Shown here: positions 40,964-49,241 of the stretch, in pieces
Layout: every line of letters begins with the position of its first letter
Position numbering within the stretch: the first letter of the stretch is position 1
Origin: Pseudohaliea sp964438205
GTDB taxonomy: Bacteria; Pseudomonadota; Gammaproteobacteria; Pseudomonadales; Halieaceae
Assembly (NCBI GenBank): GCA_964438205.1
Contig: CAYTJQ010000013.1
Coordinates: 1 to 64,000 of the forward strand
Length of the DNA: 64,000 bases
Direction: 5' to 3'
Made by a program: the position numbers and the translations under genes
Notes under the pieces: generated by a model
The model's input: the letters and a program-made list of their open reading frames with translations, nothing else
Told to the model about the DNA's origin: nothing
The model's database searches: none

Positions 40964-42064
40964 CTAGATCTCCCAGCGGTGCCGGCGCAGCCAGACCGCA
41001 CCGGTGAGCAGCAGCGCGGCGGCGACCAAGCCCGCACCCATGCTCGGCAGGTCCACGGCGCGCCAGTTCGGCCCGAACAGGTAGAGCCCCGCCGAACCCG
41101 GGTCGGCCTCGACGTCGGCCACGAGCTTGGGCAGGTGGTCCACCACGGTGCTGAGGACATGGGTGCTGCCGAAAAGCAGCGCCTCGGCGACGGCAAGGGC
41201 GACGACCGGCGTCACGGCGAGCAGGAAGGGCGAGCGCCGCGCCGCAGCCGACGCCAGCATCAGCCAGGCCCAGATCGGCGCCAGCCACAGCGCCGTGAGC
41301 ACCCAGCCGCCGAACTGGTTCAGGGCCAGCCGGCCGAGGGCGAGGCCCTCGAAGAGTTTCTCCGCGGGTAGCTCCATGCGCCAGGCGAGCACCGCGGCCA
41401 GCGCGAGGGTCACCACCTGCAGCAGGAAGCTGATGATGAACACGACGCCCGGCGCGACCACGACCACCACCGCGAATTTCGACAGCACGGTCTGCCACTC
41501 GGAGACCGGCATCGAGCGCCAGAACAGGATACTGCGGTCCTTGCGATCATCGAACAGGGTGCCCAGCAGGTAGTTTGCCGTGGTGAACATGAGCACCAGC
41601 ACCAGGATGTAGTGCAGGACATTGAGTACCGGGCTCAGGCCGCCGACCTCCTCCGGGCCCGGGGCCGCCGCCTCCTCCGCGTCCGCGGCGCGGGGCGGGC
41701 TGAAGGTCCAGTCCCGGGAGAAGTTCCAGGCTTCCGGCGGCGGCGGCGCCTCGGGCTCGCTCACCGGCAGGTCCAGCGGCGGACCGAGGCGCTCGTCCAG
41801 CTCCCCGCGCCGGTAGACGGTGACTTCGTCCTCGCCGACGCTGATGGAGATGTTCAGGGCGCCGTCACCGCCCTCGTGCTCCAGCACCTGCATGAAAGCC
41901 TCGCCGAACACGCTGATACGGTCGGCGAAGAAGACGCTGGCGCTGAGCAGCAGCACCAGGCCCGCGGCAATGGTCACCGGCGTCCACAGCAGCGAGGCAC
42001 GGTACTCGCGCATTTCCCGCTGCAGCAGCGTGACCAGGGTGTTGGGGGGTGTTCTCGCGGTCAC
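40964..42064 (-). CDS. ABC-2-type transporter permease
   Basis: 366 residues. One membrane helix near the N-terminus (LLWTPVTIAAGLVLLLSASVFF), then a periplasmic stretch of about 120 residues rich in Glu and Pro (SEPEAPPPPEAW), then about six more helices (LHYILVLVLMFTTANYLLG, VVVVVAPGVVFIISFLL, and others). FDDRKDRSILFWRSMPVSEWQTVLSK is the coupling segment seen in ABC-2 permeases of the YtrC/NatB kind. It pairs with the ATPase gene whose stop is four bases upstream. Substrate unknown; such systems act in peptide-antibiotic resistance or envelope stress. Confidence 0.82.
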   Translation of the reverse strand: MTARTPPNTLVTLLQREMREYRASLLWTPVTIAAGLVLLLSASVFFADRISVFGEAFMQVLEHEGGDGALNISISVGEDEVTVYRRGELDERLGPPLDLPVSEPEAPPPPEAWNFSRDWTFSPPRAADAEEAAAPGPEEVGGLSPVLNVLHYILVLVLMFTTANYLLGTLFDDRKDRSILFWRSMPVSEWQTVLSKFAVVVVVAPGVVFIISFLLQVVTLALAAVLAWRMELPAEKLFEGLALGRLALNQFGGWVLTALWLAPIWAWLMLASAAARRSPFLLAVTPVVALAVAEALLFGSTHVLSTVVDHLPKLVADVEADPGSAGLYLFGPNWRAVDLPSMGAGLVAAALLLTGAVWLRRHRWEI

Positions 42065-42068
42065 CGCT

Positions 42069-42917
42069 TCAGCCTCCTACCTTCGCCATGAACAGGTCTG
42101 CCACCGAGGGCGTGCGGCATTCGCCGAGGGGCGCGATGAGCGCGCGGTCCACGTCCTCGTAGATGAAGGCCTTCCCGCCCAGGATACTGCGCTTGCCCAC
42201 GTGGGGGATGGCATCGGCCCGCGCCACCGCCTCGCCGACGGCGTGCAACTCCACGAAGCGCTCCTCGAGGCGCGCCGTGGCTTCCGTGAGCACCAGGCGG
42301 CCGTGGTTGATGAACACCACGTGGGTGAGAATGTGCTCCACCTCCTCCACCTGGTGTGTCGAGATGATGATGGTGCGCTCCTCGTCGAAGTAGTCGTTGA
42401 GCAGCTGCTCGTAGAAACGGCGCCGGTAAAGGATATCCAGCCCCAGGGTCGGTTCGTCGAGCACCAGCAGGCGGGCGTCGATGGCCATGACCAGGGCGAG
42501 GTGCAGCTGCACGGTCATGCCCTTGGACAGGTCGCGGACGCGGCGGCGCGGGGTCACCTCGGTGGTGGCCAGGAAGCGCTCCGCGTGGTCGCGGTCGAAG
42601 TTCGGGTGAACGCCAGCCACGTAGTCGAGGAGTTCCGCCACGCGCATCCAGCGCGGCAGCACCGCGGTATCGGCGATGAAGCTCACGTTCTGCATGAGCC
42701 GGGCGTGCTCGGCGAGGGGATCGCTGCCGAGCACCCGGAGTTCACCCTCGCAGGCCGTCAGGCCGAGCAGGGCCCGGAGCAGCGTGGTCTTGCCGGCGCC
42801 GTTCGGGCCGATGAGCCCGACCACGCTGCCGCTGTCCAGGGCGAGGTCGACGCCGTCGAGGGCGCGGATGTCGCCGAAGGTCCGCCGGACACCCCTAGCT
42901 TCAATGATGTGTGACAT
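42069..42917 (-). CDS. ABC transporter ATP-binding protein
   Basis: 282 residues from ATG 42917 (GGGGAG upstream), overlapping the end of the GntR gene by 17 bases. Walker A GLIGPNGAGKTT near residue 37, signature LSKGMTVQLHLAL (a KGM variant common in YtrB/BcrA-type ATPases), Walker B LLVLDEPTLGLD, and STHQVEEVEH for the H-loop. It should power the permease encoded directly downstream. The GntR-ABC-ABC2 arrangement matches ytr-like operons induced by cell-wall-active compounds in other bacteria. Confidence 0.9.
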   Translation of the reverse strand: MSHIIEARGVRRTFGDIRALDGVDLALDSGSVVGLIGPNGAGKTTLLRALLGLTACEGELRVLGSDPLAEHARLMQNVSFIADTAVLPRWMRVAELLDYVAGVHPNFDRDHAERFLATTEVTPRRRVRDLSKGMTVQLHLALVMAIDARLLVLDEPTLGLDILYRRRFYEQLLNDYFDEERTIIISTHQVEEVEHILTHVVFINHGRLVLTEATARLEERFVELHAVGEAVARADAIPHVGKRSILGGKAFIYEDVDRALIAPLGECRTPSVADLFMAKVGG

Positions 42918-43281
42918 GCTGCTCCCCGCCCGCGTCCTGCAGGCGCTCCACAATGTTATTGATAGGCACACCCAGGGTGCGCGCCCGCGCCGCAAGGGCG
43001 GGCACCTCCTCGTCCAGGAAGCGACGCTTCTCCTCGCTGGAAAGCGCTGCCTGGGCTCCTGGCCGGACGAACATGCCCAGCCCCCGGCGCTTTTCCAGCA
43101 GGCCCATGTCGACCAGCTCCTGGTAGGCCCTGCTCACGGTGATGTGGTTGATCCGGTACTCGGCGGCGACCTGGCGCACGGAGGGAATGGACTTCCCCTC
43201 GGGGAAGGAGCCGTCCAGCACCCGCTGCATCACCAGGTCGCGGAGCTGGCGGTAGATCGGCTGGGCGTCGTTCCACTCCAT
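42901..43281 (-). CDS. GntR-family regulator, YtrA subfamily
   Basis: 126 residues, ATG 43281. The winged helix is typical (PIYRQLRDLVMQRVLDGSFPEGKSIPSVRQVAAEYRINHITVSRAYQELVDMGLLEKRRGLGMFV); after it only about 55 residues remain, the short effector-less tail of the YtrA group. These proteins repress ABC transporter operons they are part of. Here the ATPase and permease genes follow with overlap or four-base spacing, so it is very likely the operon's own repressor. Confidence 0.92.
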   Translation of the reverse strand: MEWNDAQPIYRQLRDLVMQRVLDGSFPEGKSIPSVRQVAAEYRINHITVSRAYQELVDMGLLEKRRGLGMFVRPGAQAALSSEEKRRFLDEEVPALAARARTLGVPINNIVERLQDAGGEQHVTHH

Positions 43282-43295
43282 GGCTGCGGCGGCGC

Positions 43296-44183
43296 TCAGT
43301 CGTCGCCGTCGTGCAGGCGGCCGGAGCCGAGGATCGTCGTGCTGATGTCGGGCTTGCCGCGGTAGTGAATATCCCCGCTGCCCAGCACCGTCACGTCCAG
43401 GGTCTTCACCTCGCCGATGCGCGCATCGCCGGAGCCGACGATGTTCACCTCCGCGTCCACGGCGTCGATGCGCCCGAAATCGATGTCACCGGAGCCGACA
43501 ATCGCCAGCTCCACATCGCCCGCCCTGCCGCGCTCCCGGGCGGTGATGTCGCCGGAGCCCTTGAGCACCACATCGATGCCGGCGTCCACCACAACCGCAC
43601 CGAGGCTCAGATCGCCGGACCCCGCGAGGGAGAGCTGCAGTGTCTCTGCGGAGAGCTCCGCGACCTCGAGGTCGCCGGAGCCATTGATGTCGAGCCGCAG
43701 CGCGTGGCCACCGGCGTCGATACCGTAGAGGCGCAGGTCGCCGGAGCCCTCCAGGAGCACCTGCAGGTCATCAACCACGAGCGGACGGACATACACGGTG
43801 CCGCTGCCCGCCATGTGCAGGGCTTCGAGCGACGGCAGGATGAGCTTGTAGCGCACATCGCTCACGTCGGCCCGGCTCCCCTGCTCGCTGTCCCCGAGGA
43901 CCAGGAGCTTCTCCCGGGCGATGAAGGGGCGCTGTGCCAGCTGCTCCGCCGGACCGCGCATGAGCAGCCGGGCGGGCTCGCCCTGGCTTATCTCCACCTC
44001 TACCGCGCCGCGCACGGTGACCCGGCTCATGGGCAGGTTCTCCACACGCAGCGTCTCCAGGTCCCGGGCGTGAGCCACCCGCGCCCAGAGCACGCTCGCC
44101 AGCGCGCAGGCGGCAAAGAATGCTGCGCCGGCGAGAAGCCCGTTGTCGCCCCCGAAGCGGCGCTTGCGATGAGGGAAAAACAT
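43296..44183 (-). CDS. DUF2807 (GIN domain) beta-helix protein, secreted or anchored
   Basis: 295 residues from ATG 44183 (GGAAGGATC upstream). A single hydrophobic segment near residues 17-38 follows a basic stretch (PHRKRRF), then comes a DUF2807 domain. There are at least eight GSG[DTR] turns spaced about 20 residues apart (GSGTVYV, GSGDLRL, GSGDLEV, GSGDLSL, GSGDITA, GSGDIDF, GSGDARI, GSGDIHY, GSGRLHD), the mark of a right-handed beta-helix. The family's function is not established. It is 14 bases upstream of the GntR gene and probably in the same operon, so it may act at the envelope with the ABC transporter. Confidence 0.85.
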   Translation of the reverse strand: MFFPHRKRRFGGDNGLLAGAAFFAACALASVLWARVAHARDLETLRVENLPMSRVTVRGAVEVEISQGEPARLLMRGPAEQLAQRPFIAREKLLVLGDSEQGSRADVSDVRYKLILPSLEALHMAGSGTVYVRPLVVDDLQVLLEGSGDLRLYGIDAGGHALRLDINGSGDLEVAELSAETLQLSLAGSGDLSLGAVVVDAGIDVVLKGSGDITARERGRAGDVELAIVGSGDIDFGRIDAVDAEVNIVGSGDARIGEVKTLDVTVLGSGDIHYRGKPDISTTILGSGRLHDGDD

Positions 44184-44257
44184 GTCCGCGATCCTTCCTG
44201 CGTGGGTGTTATAGGGGACTATAGCACCCGCAAAACGCGCCACAAGGCGGCAGCCGG

Positions 44258-44665
44258 TCACTCATCGCGCGCGGCCGGCCGTTCGTCGCAGGGAACCTCC
44301 AGACCCGCCTGCATGTTCGCCGCGATGCGGGTCGCGAGGCACCGGGCGCGCTCGCTGACAGGCCCGGCAAAACCGGCGTCCAGGGTCGTCGTGAACAGCG
44401 CAAGCCAGCGCTCGAAGTCAGCGGGCCGGAAAGGCCGGCGCGCATGCACGGCGCGATGGATGTTCATGGTATGGCGGCGATAGCCGGGCTCGCCGAGGAG
44501 CATCTTGCGCCAGTAGGCGCGGATCCGCGGCAGGTGCGTGGGCAGGTCGATACCGGCGGCATCGATGAAGATGGGCCGGAGCTCGGGGTCGGCGAGGAGC
44601 CGCTCGTAGAAGCGGTCGACAAAGGCGGCAATCCGCTCCGGGCTGTCGAGGTCCGGCCGGGGCAT
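44258..44665 (-). CDS. Group III truncated haemoglobin
   Basis: 135 residues, ATG 44665, three bases after the der stop, so it belongs to the end of the der operon. Group III pattern: FVDRFYERLLADPELRPIF (Tyr in the B helix), LPRIRAYWRKMLLGEPGYRRHTMNIHRAVHARRPF (proximal His in MNIHR) and FERWLALFTTTLDAGFAGP. It binds haem and O2 or NO; the exact role of group III members is not settled. Cytosolic. Confidence 0.88.
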   Translation of the reverse strand: MPRPDLDSPERIAAFVDRFYERLLADPELRPIFIDAAGIDLPTHLPRIRAYWRKMLLGEPGYRRHTMNIHRAVHARRPFRPADFERWLALFTTTLDAGFAGPVSERARCLATRIAANMQAGLEVPCDERPAARDE

Positions 44666-44668
44666 GGC

Positions 44669-46087
44669 TCAGCGGTCTTTCTTGCGCTGCCGGCGCTTCT
44701 TGTCCTGCTTGACGTGCGCCATGAGCCGGCGCTTGCGATCCACCTGGCGCTTCGACAGCGTGTTGCGGCGGCCGGCGTAGGGGTTCTCGCCGGAGCGCAG
44801 TTCGACCCGCACCGGCGTGCCGCTCAGGGAGAGGGCCCGGGCGAAGGTCTTCTCGAGGTAGCGTCGATAGCTGGCGGGGATGTTGTCCGTGCCGCTGCCA
44901 TGGATGACGATGACCGGCGGATTGCGCCCGCCGGCGTGGGCGTAGCGCAGCTTGCTGCGACGGCCCGCGACCATGGGCGGCGGGTGGTCCGCGAGCGCAT
45001 CCTGGAGGATGCGCGTGAGCTGGCTGGTCGACAGCGGCCGGGTGGCCGCTTCATAGGCGGCGTCGATCGAGTCGAAGAGGAGCCCGACGCCGGAGCCGTG
45101 CAACGCGGAGATGAAATGGGTCTCTGCATAGTCGACAAAGCGCAGCCGGCGCTCGAGCTCGCTCTTCATCCGCTCGCGCTGCCCGGGCTCGAGCCCGTCC
45201 CACTTGTTCACCGCAAGGACCAGGGCGCGCCCGGCCTCGATGCAGTGACCCAGCAGGTGAAGGTCCTGGTCGACGAGCCCCTCGCTGCCGTCCATGAGCA
45301 ATACCACGACGTTGGCCGCGTCGATCGCCTGCAGCGTCTTGACGATGGAGAACTTCTCCACGGCCTCACGCACGTTCTTGCGCCGGCGCACGCCCGCGGT
45401 GTCGATCAGGGTATAGGGGGCGCCGTCGCGCTCGAAGTCGATGAAGACGCTGTCCCGGGTGGTGCCCGGCTGGTCGTAGACCACGACCCGCTCCTCGCCG
45501 AGGAGCCGGTTGACGAGCGTGCTCTTGCCGACGTTCGGCCGCCCCACCACGGCGACACGCACGCGATCCTCCTCGCTGTCCGCGGGCGCTTCCGTGGGCG
45601 GGAAGTCGGTGAGGACGGCCTCGATGAGCGCCCGCACGCCGCGCCCGTGGCTGGCCGCGATGCGGTAGAAATGCTCGAGGCCGAGGCGGTAGAAGTCGCT
45701 CGCGGCCACCTCCGGGTCGAGGCCGTCGACCTTGTTCACGACCAGGTCGAAGGGCTTGCCGCGGCGGCGCAGTTCCCGCACCAGCTGCTCGTCACCGGCG
45801 GCGAGGCCCGCCCGGGCATCGACCAGCAGCAGTACCCGGTCCGCTTCCTCGATGGCTGCCAGGGACTGGCTGGCCATGGCGGCATCGATCCCGGCCTCGT
45901 CGCCGCTGATGCCGCCGGTGTCGATGACGATAAAGCGGTGGTCGCCGCTGCGACCCTCCCCGTACTTGCGGTCCCGGGTCAGCCCCGGCAGGTCCGCGAC
46001 CAGCGCGTCACGGCTGCGCGTAAGCTGGTTGAAAAGGGTCGACTTGCCCACGTTGGGGCGGCCGACCAGGGCGATGACGGGGAGCAT
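44669..46087 (-). CDS. der: Ribosome-assembly GTPase Der (EngA)
   Basis: 472 residues. Two GTPase domains in tandem, each with GRPNVGKST (residues 9-17 and about 181), DTGG/DTAGV G3 motifs and NKVD/NKWD G4 motifs, then a KH-like domain and a Lys/Arg-rich tail (KQDKKRRQRKKDR). Essential for 50S subunit maturation. It follows bamB by six bases, the order conserved in gammaproteobacteria. Confidence 0.98.
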   Translation of the reverse strand: MLPVIALVGRPNVGKSTLFNQLTRSRDALVADLPGLTRDRKYGEGRSGDHRFIVIDTGGISGDEAGIDAAMASQSLAAIEEADRVLLLVDARAGLAAGDEQLVRELRRRGKPFDLVVNKVDGLDPEVAASDFYRLGLEHFYRIAASHGRGVRALIEAVLTDFPPTEAPADSEEDRVRVAVVGRPNVGKSTLVNRLLGEERVVVYDQPGTTRDSVFIDFERDGAPYTLIDTAGVRRRKNVREAVEKFSIVKTLQAIDAANVVVLLMDGSEGLVDQDLHLLGHCIEAGRALVLAVNKWDGLEPGQRERMKSELERRLRFVDYAETHFISALHGSGVGLLFDSIDAAYEAATRPLSTSQLTRILQDALADHPPPMVAGRRSKLRYAHAGGRNPPVIVIHGSGTDNIPASYRRYLEKTFARALSLSGTPVRVELRSGENPYAGRRNTLSKRQVDRKRRLMAHVKQDKKRRQRKKDR

Positions 46088-46093
46088 GGGGCA

Positions 46094-47272
46094 TCAGTCC
46101 CTGGGGGCGATCTCGTAGGCCACGAGCTTGCCGCTATTGCCGTAGACATAGAGCACGTTGCCGTCCGCGAGCATGTCCGCGCGGGCGCCGTCCCCATCGA
46201 CGCGGGTACGGCCGACGAACTCGCCGTCGACCTGGGACAGGACATGCAGGTAGCCCTGGTAGTCGGTGACCGCCAGGTAGGAACTGACCGGCGTCGGCCG
46301 GGACAGCTCGCGGAAGGCCAGCGCCGGCTGCTCCCAGCGGATTCCCTGGCCGTCGCGAAGGTAGGCGGTGATCGTACCGTCGTCGTCCGCGACGTAGACG
46401 TTGCCGAAGCCCTGGGATACACCGGAGAAGGAAGACAGGTTTCGCTGCCAGAGCTTGCGGCCGCTGCGGATATCGAGCGCGGTAATGCGGCCCTGGTAGC
46501 TGGCGGCGTAGAGCTCGCTGCCCTGGATCACCATGGTGCCATCGACGTCGACGATGCGCTCGATCTCGGAGCGCCCCTGGGCGATGGCCACACGCGCCTC
46601 CCAGGTGACCGCGCCGGTGAGGGCGTCGAAGGCCAGTACGCGGCCGTTGGCGAAGCCGGCGTAGACAGTGCCGTCGCGGAGGATGGGCGTGCTCGTACCG
46701 CGGATAGTCAGCACCGGCACGTTACTGTCGTAGCTCCAGAGCCGCTCACCGGTGTCGTGGTCCAGGCCGTGCAGCTTGCCATCGTAGGTCTGGGCGATCA
46801 CGACACGCCCGTCACCCTGCGGCGGGGCGAGTACCTCGCCGGTAACCCGCGCGGACCAGCGCACGCTGCCGTCGCGGGCATCCAGGCGCAACACCTCGCC
46901 GTCGGCACTGCCGAGGTAGAGGTTGCCATCGTCGTAACCTACCCCCCCGGAAAGACCCGTTTCGACCTTCTCCTTCCAGCGCGTGCGGCCGCGGTCGCGC
47001 TCCACGGCGCGCACCTGCCCGTCGACGGACGCGGCGAAAATCAGGTCGCCGGCGATGACCGGCTGTAGCTTGTAGAGGCCCTTGCCCTGCCCGTCACCGA
47101 CGGAGACGGACCAGAGCCGGTCGAGCGTCACGCGGGTGTCGATATCGATGAGCTCCGCAGGCTTGCGCGGGTCTTCCTCCTCGCTCCAGTCGAACCAGTC
47201 GCCGATGGTGCTGCAGCCGGCGAACAGGGGCAGCAGGGCGAGGAGCCAGGCGGCGCGCAGCGTCGCGCTCAT
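46094..47272 (-). CDS. bamB: Outer-membrane assembly lipoprotein BamB
   Basis: 392 residues, ATG 47272 overlapping the yfgM stop by four bases (ATGA). Lipobox LFAGC (Cys20), then an eight-bladed propeller of PQQ-type repeats (GQVRAVERDRGRTRWKEKV, GEVLRLDARDGSVRWSARV, GKLHGLDHDTGERLWSYD, GRVLAFDALTGAVTWEARV, GRITALDIRSGRKLWQRNL). BamB is the lipoprotein of the BAM complex that helps insert beta-barrel proteins. Position between yfgM and der is the conserved one. Confidence 0.97.
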   Translation of the reverse strand: MSATLRAAWLLALLPLFAGCSTIGDWFDWSEEEDPRKPAELIDIDTRVTLDRLWSVSVGDGQGKGLYKLQPVIAGDLIFAASVDGQVRAVERDRGRTRWKEKVETGLSGGVGYDDGNLYLGSADGEVLRLDARDGSVRWSARVTGEVLAPPQGDGRVVIAQTYDGKLHGLDHDTGERLWSYDSNVPVLTIRGTSTPILRDGTVYAGFANGRVLAFDALTGAVTWEARVAIAQGRSEIERIVDVDGTMVIQGSELYAASYQGRITALDIRSGRKLWQRNLSSFSGVSQGFGNVYVADDDGTITAYLRDGQGIRWEQPALAFRELSRPTPVSSYLAVTDYQGYLHVLSQVDGEFVGRTRVDGDGARADMLADGNVLYVYGNSGKLVAYEIAPRD

Positions 47273-47937
47273 CCCTGCACTCCCGCCGTGGGCGGCTGCG
47301 GGTCCAGGTAGTCCAGCTTCTCCGCGAGCCCCGGCAGCGGCCGGTCGGGGTCGGCGAGCGACTCGGCCTCGCGGTAGGCGGCAGCCGCCTCGCTGTCGCG
47401 GCCGGCCGCGAGCAGGACGTCGCCCCGGGCCATGGCGTAGGCGCCCGCATAGGGGTTGGCGGCATCGCTCGCGAGCAGCGCGAGCGCATCCTCCGTGTCG
47501 CCGCGGGCGGCCAGCACCCGCCCCAGGCGGAGCTTGGCGACACGGTGCAGGTCGTCCTTGGGTGAGGTCTCGGCAAGCACGGTGCGCAGCGCCGCGTCCG
47601 CCGCGCCGAGGTCGCCCTGGATCACGTGCAGCCGCGCCAGGTGCAGCTCGGCAAAGCGCGCATAGGCGGTACCGTCGTACTCGGTGGCGATACGGGTGGC
47701 GATCTTCTCCGCCTCGGCGGCACTGCCGCCCTGCTTCGCGGCGCCCAGCGTCTCGAGGAACTGCTGGAACAGGTTCGAGGCGGACTCGGCCCGTGCCTGC
47801 TGCCGCGCCTGCCAGCCCTGCCAGCCGAAGGCGACGGCCACGGCGAGGAGGATCGACACCAGCGTGCTCGTGCCGTTCTCCTTCCACCAGCGCTTGAGTG
47901 CCTCGAGCTGTTCTTCTTCCGTCCGGTAGCTTTCCAC
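47269..47937 (-). CDS. yfgM: YfgM-family membrane-anchored TPR protein
   Basis: 222 residues starting with GTG 47937, one base after the hisS stop. N-terminal cytosolic EEEQLEALKRWWKENG, one membrane helix (TLVSILLAVAVAFGWQGW), then a periplasmic TPR region (YARFAELHLARLHVIQGDLGAADAAL and repeats). In E. coli YfgM binds the SecYEG-associated PpiD and passes proteins to periplasmic chaperones. Overlaps bamB by four bases. Confidence 0.93.
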   Translation of the reverse strand: MESYRTEEEQLEALKRWWKENGTSTLVSILLAVAVAFGWQGWQARQQARAESASNLFQQFLETLGAAKQGGSAAEAEKIATRIATEYDGTAYARFAELHLARLHVIQGDLGAADAALRTVLAETSPKDDLHRVAKLRLGRVLAARGDTEDALALLASDAANPYAGAYAMARGDVLLAAGRDSEAAAAYREAESLADPDRPLPGLAEKLDYLDPQPPTAGVQG

Positions 47938-47938
47938 G

Positions 47939-49213
47939 TCAGTGTCCTTGCGTCATGATTTCGGCCAGCGCGGGTACGACCCCGGCCAGGGGCAGGCGGC
48001 GCTGCTCCCCGCCGCGCAGCGGCTTCAGGACCACCTCGCCCGCGGCGACCTCGTCCTCGCCCCAGACCAGCGCCACCGGGGCGCCGCTCTTGTCGGCCTT
48101 CTTCAGCTGGCTCTTGAAGCTGCCGCCGCCCGCGTGGCGCACGATGCGCGCGGACGGCAGCGCGTCGCGCAGCCGCTCGCTCTCGGCGAGAGCGGTCCGC
48201 TCCGCGGCGTCACCCACGGCAACCACGTACACGTCCGGCGCGGCGGCAGGTGTGGCCACCGCGAGCTCCGCGCGCAGCAGCACCAGGCGCTCGAGGCCCA
48301 TGGCGAAGCCGACCCCGGGCGTCGCCTTGCCGCCGAGCTGGGCCACCAGGCCGTCGTAGCGACCGCCGGCGCAGACCGTGCCCTGGGCACCCAGGGCCTC
48401 CGTGACCCACTCGAAGACGGTCTTGTTGTAGTAGTCGAGGCCTCGCACGAGACGCGGATTGTGCACGAAAGAAATGCCCGCTGCATCCAGCAGCGACCCG
48501 AGGCGGTCGAAATCCGCCGCCGCTTCGTCGTCGAGATGGTCGGCCAGGGAGGGCGCGCCCTCGAGCACCGCCCGCGTGCCCGGGTCCTTGCTGTCGAGGA
48601 TGCGCAACGGGTTCGTTTCCAGCCGCCGCTGGCTGTCCGCGTCGAGGGCCTCACGATGCACCGCCAGGTAGGCGACGAGGGCCTCCCGGTAGCGACCGCG
48701 GGCCTCCGGGGAGCCGATGGAATTGAGCTCGAGGCGCACCGCGCCGTCGATGCCGAGCAGGCGCCAGAGCCGCGCGGACAGCGCGATCAGCTCCGCGTCG
48801 ATATCGGGGCCCGCGAAGCCGAAAGCCTCGGCGCCGACCTGGTGAAACTGGCGCTGGCGCCCCTTCTGCGGCCGCTCGTAGCGGAACATGGGGCCGCCGT
48901 ACCAGAGGCGGCAGGGGGTGGCGAGCAGGTTCTGCTGAATCGCGGCGCGCACGCAGCCGGCGGTGCCTTCCGGGCGCAGCGAGAGGCTGTCGCCGTGGCG
49001 GTCCTCGAAGCTGTACATCTCCTTCTCGACGATGTCCGTGACCTCGCCGATGGAGCGGCTGAACAGGTCCGTCTGCTCCACCAGCGGCAGGCGCAGCTCT
49101 CCGTAGCCGTAGCTGGCAAGGAGGCGAGCGGCGGTCTCCTCGACCTCCCGCCATTGCAAAGCCTCGTCAGGCAGGATGTCGTTCATCCCGCGGATCGCGC
49201 GAATGGGGTTCAT
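47939..49213 (-). CDS. hisS: Histidyl-tRNA synthetase
   Basis: 424 residues from ATG 49213 (MNPIRAIRGMNDILP). Class II aminoacyl-tRNA synthetase: motif 2 FRYERPQKGRQRQFHQVGAEAFG, the His-specific motifs LVRGLDYYNKTVFEW and AGGRYDGLVAQLGG, motif 3 GVGFAMGLERLVLL, then the anticodon-binding domain. It charges tRNA-His. Gene order ispG-hisS-yfgM-bamB-der is conserved. Confidence 0.98.
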   Translation of the reverse strand: MNPIRAIRGMNDILPDEALQWREVEETAARLLASYGYGELRLPLVEQTDLFSRSIGEVTDIVEKEMYSFEDRHGDSLSLRPEGTAGCVRAAIQQNLLATPCRLWYGGPMFRYERPQKGRQRQFHQVGAEAFGFAGPDIDAELIALSARLWRLLGIDGAVRLELNSIGSPEARGRYREALVAYLAVHREALDADSQRRLETNPLRILDSKDPGTRAVLEGAPSLADHLDDEAAADFDRLGSLLDAAGISFVHNPRLVRGLDYYNKTVFEWVTEALGAQGTVCAGGRYDGLVAQLGGKATPGVGFAMGLERLVLLRAELAVATPAAAPDVYVVAVGDAAERTALAESERLRDALPSARIVRHAGGGSFKSQLKKADKSGAPVALVWGEDEVAAGEVVLKPLRGGEQRRLPLAGVVPALAEIMTQGH

Positions 49214-49241
49214 GGGGTGTCCTGGGTGGTGCCGGCGGTGC

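Noticed and set aside
43430..43760. Repeated CGCCGGAGCC-like units about every 60 bases, resembling a CRISPR period
   Set aside because: The units encode the GSGD turns of the DUF2807 beta-helix, vary in sequence and lie inside one open frame; no cas genes are near.
44444..47068. 874-residue plus-strand frame
   Set aside because: Antisense across der and bamB, both of which are conserved core genes in the correct order.
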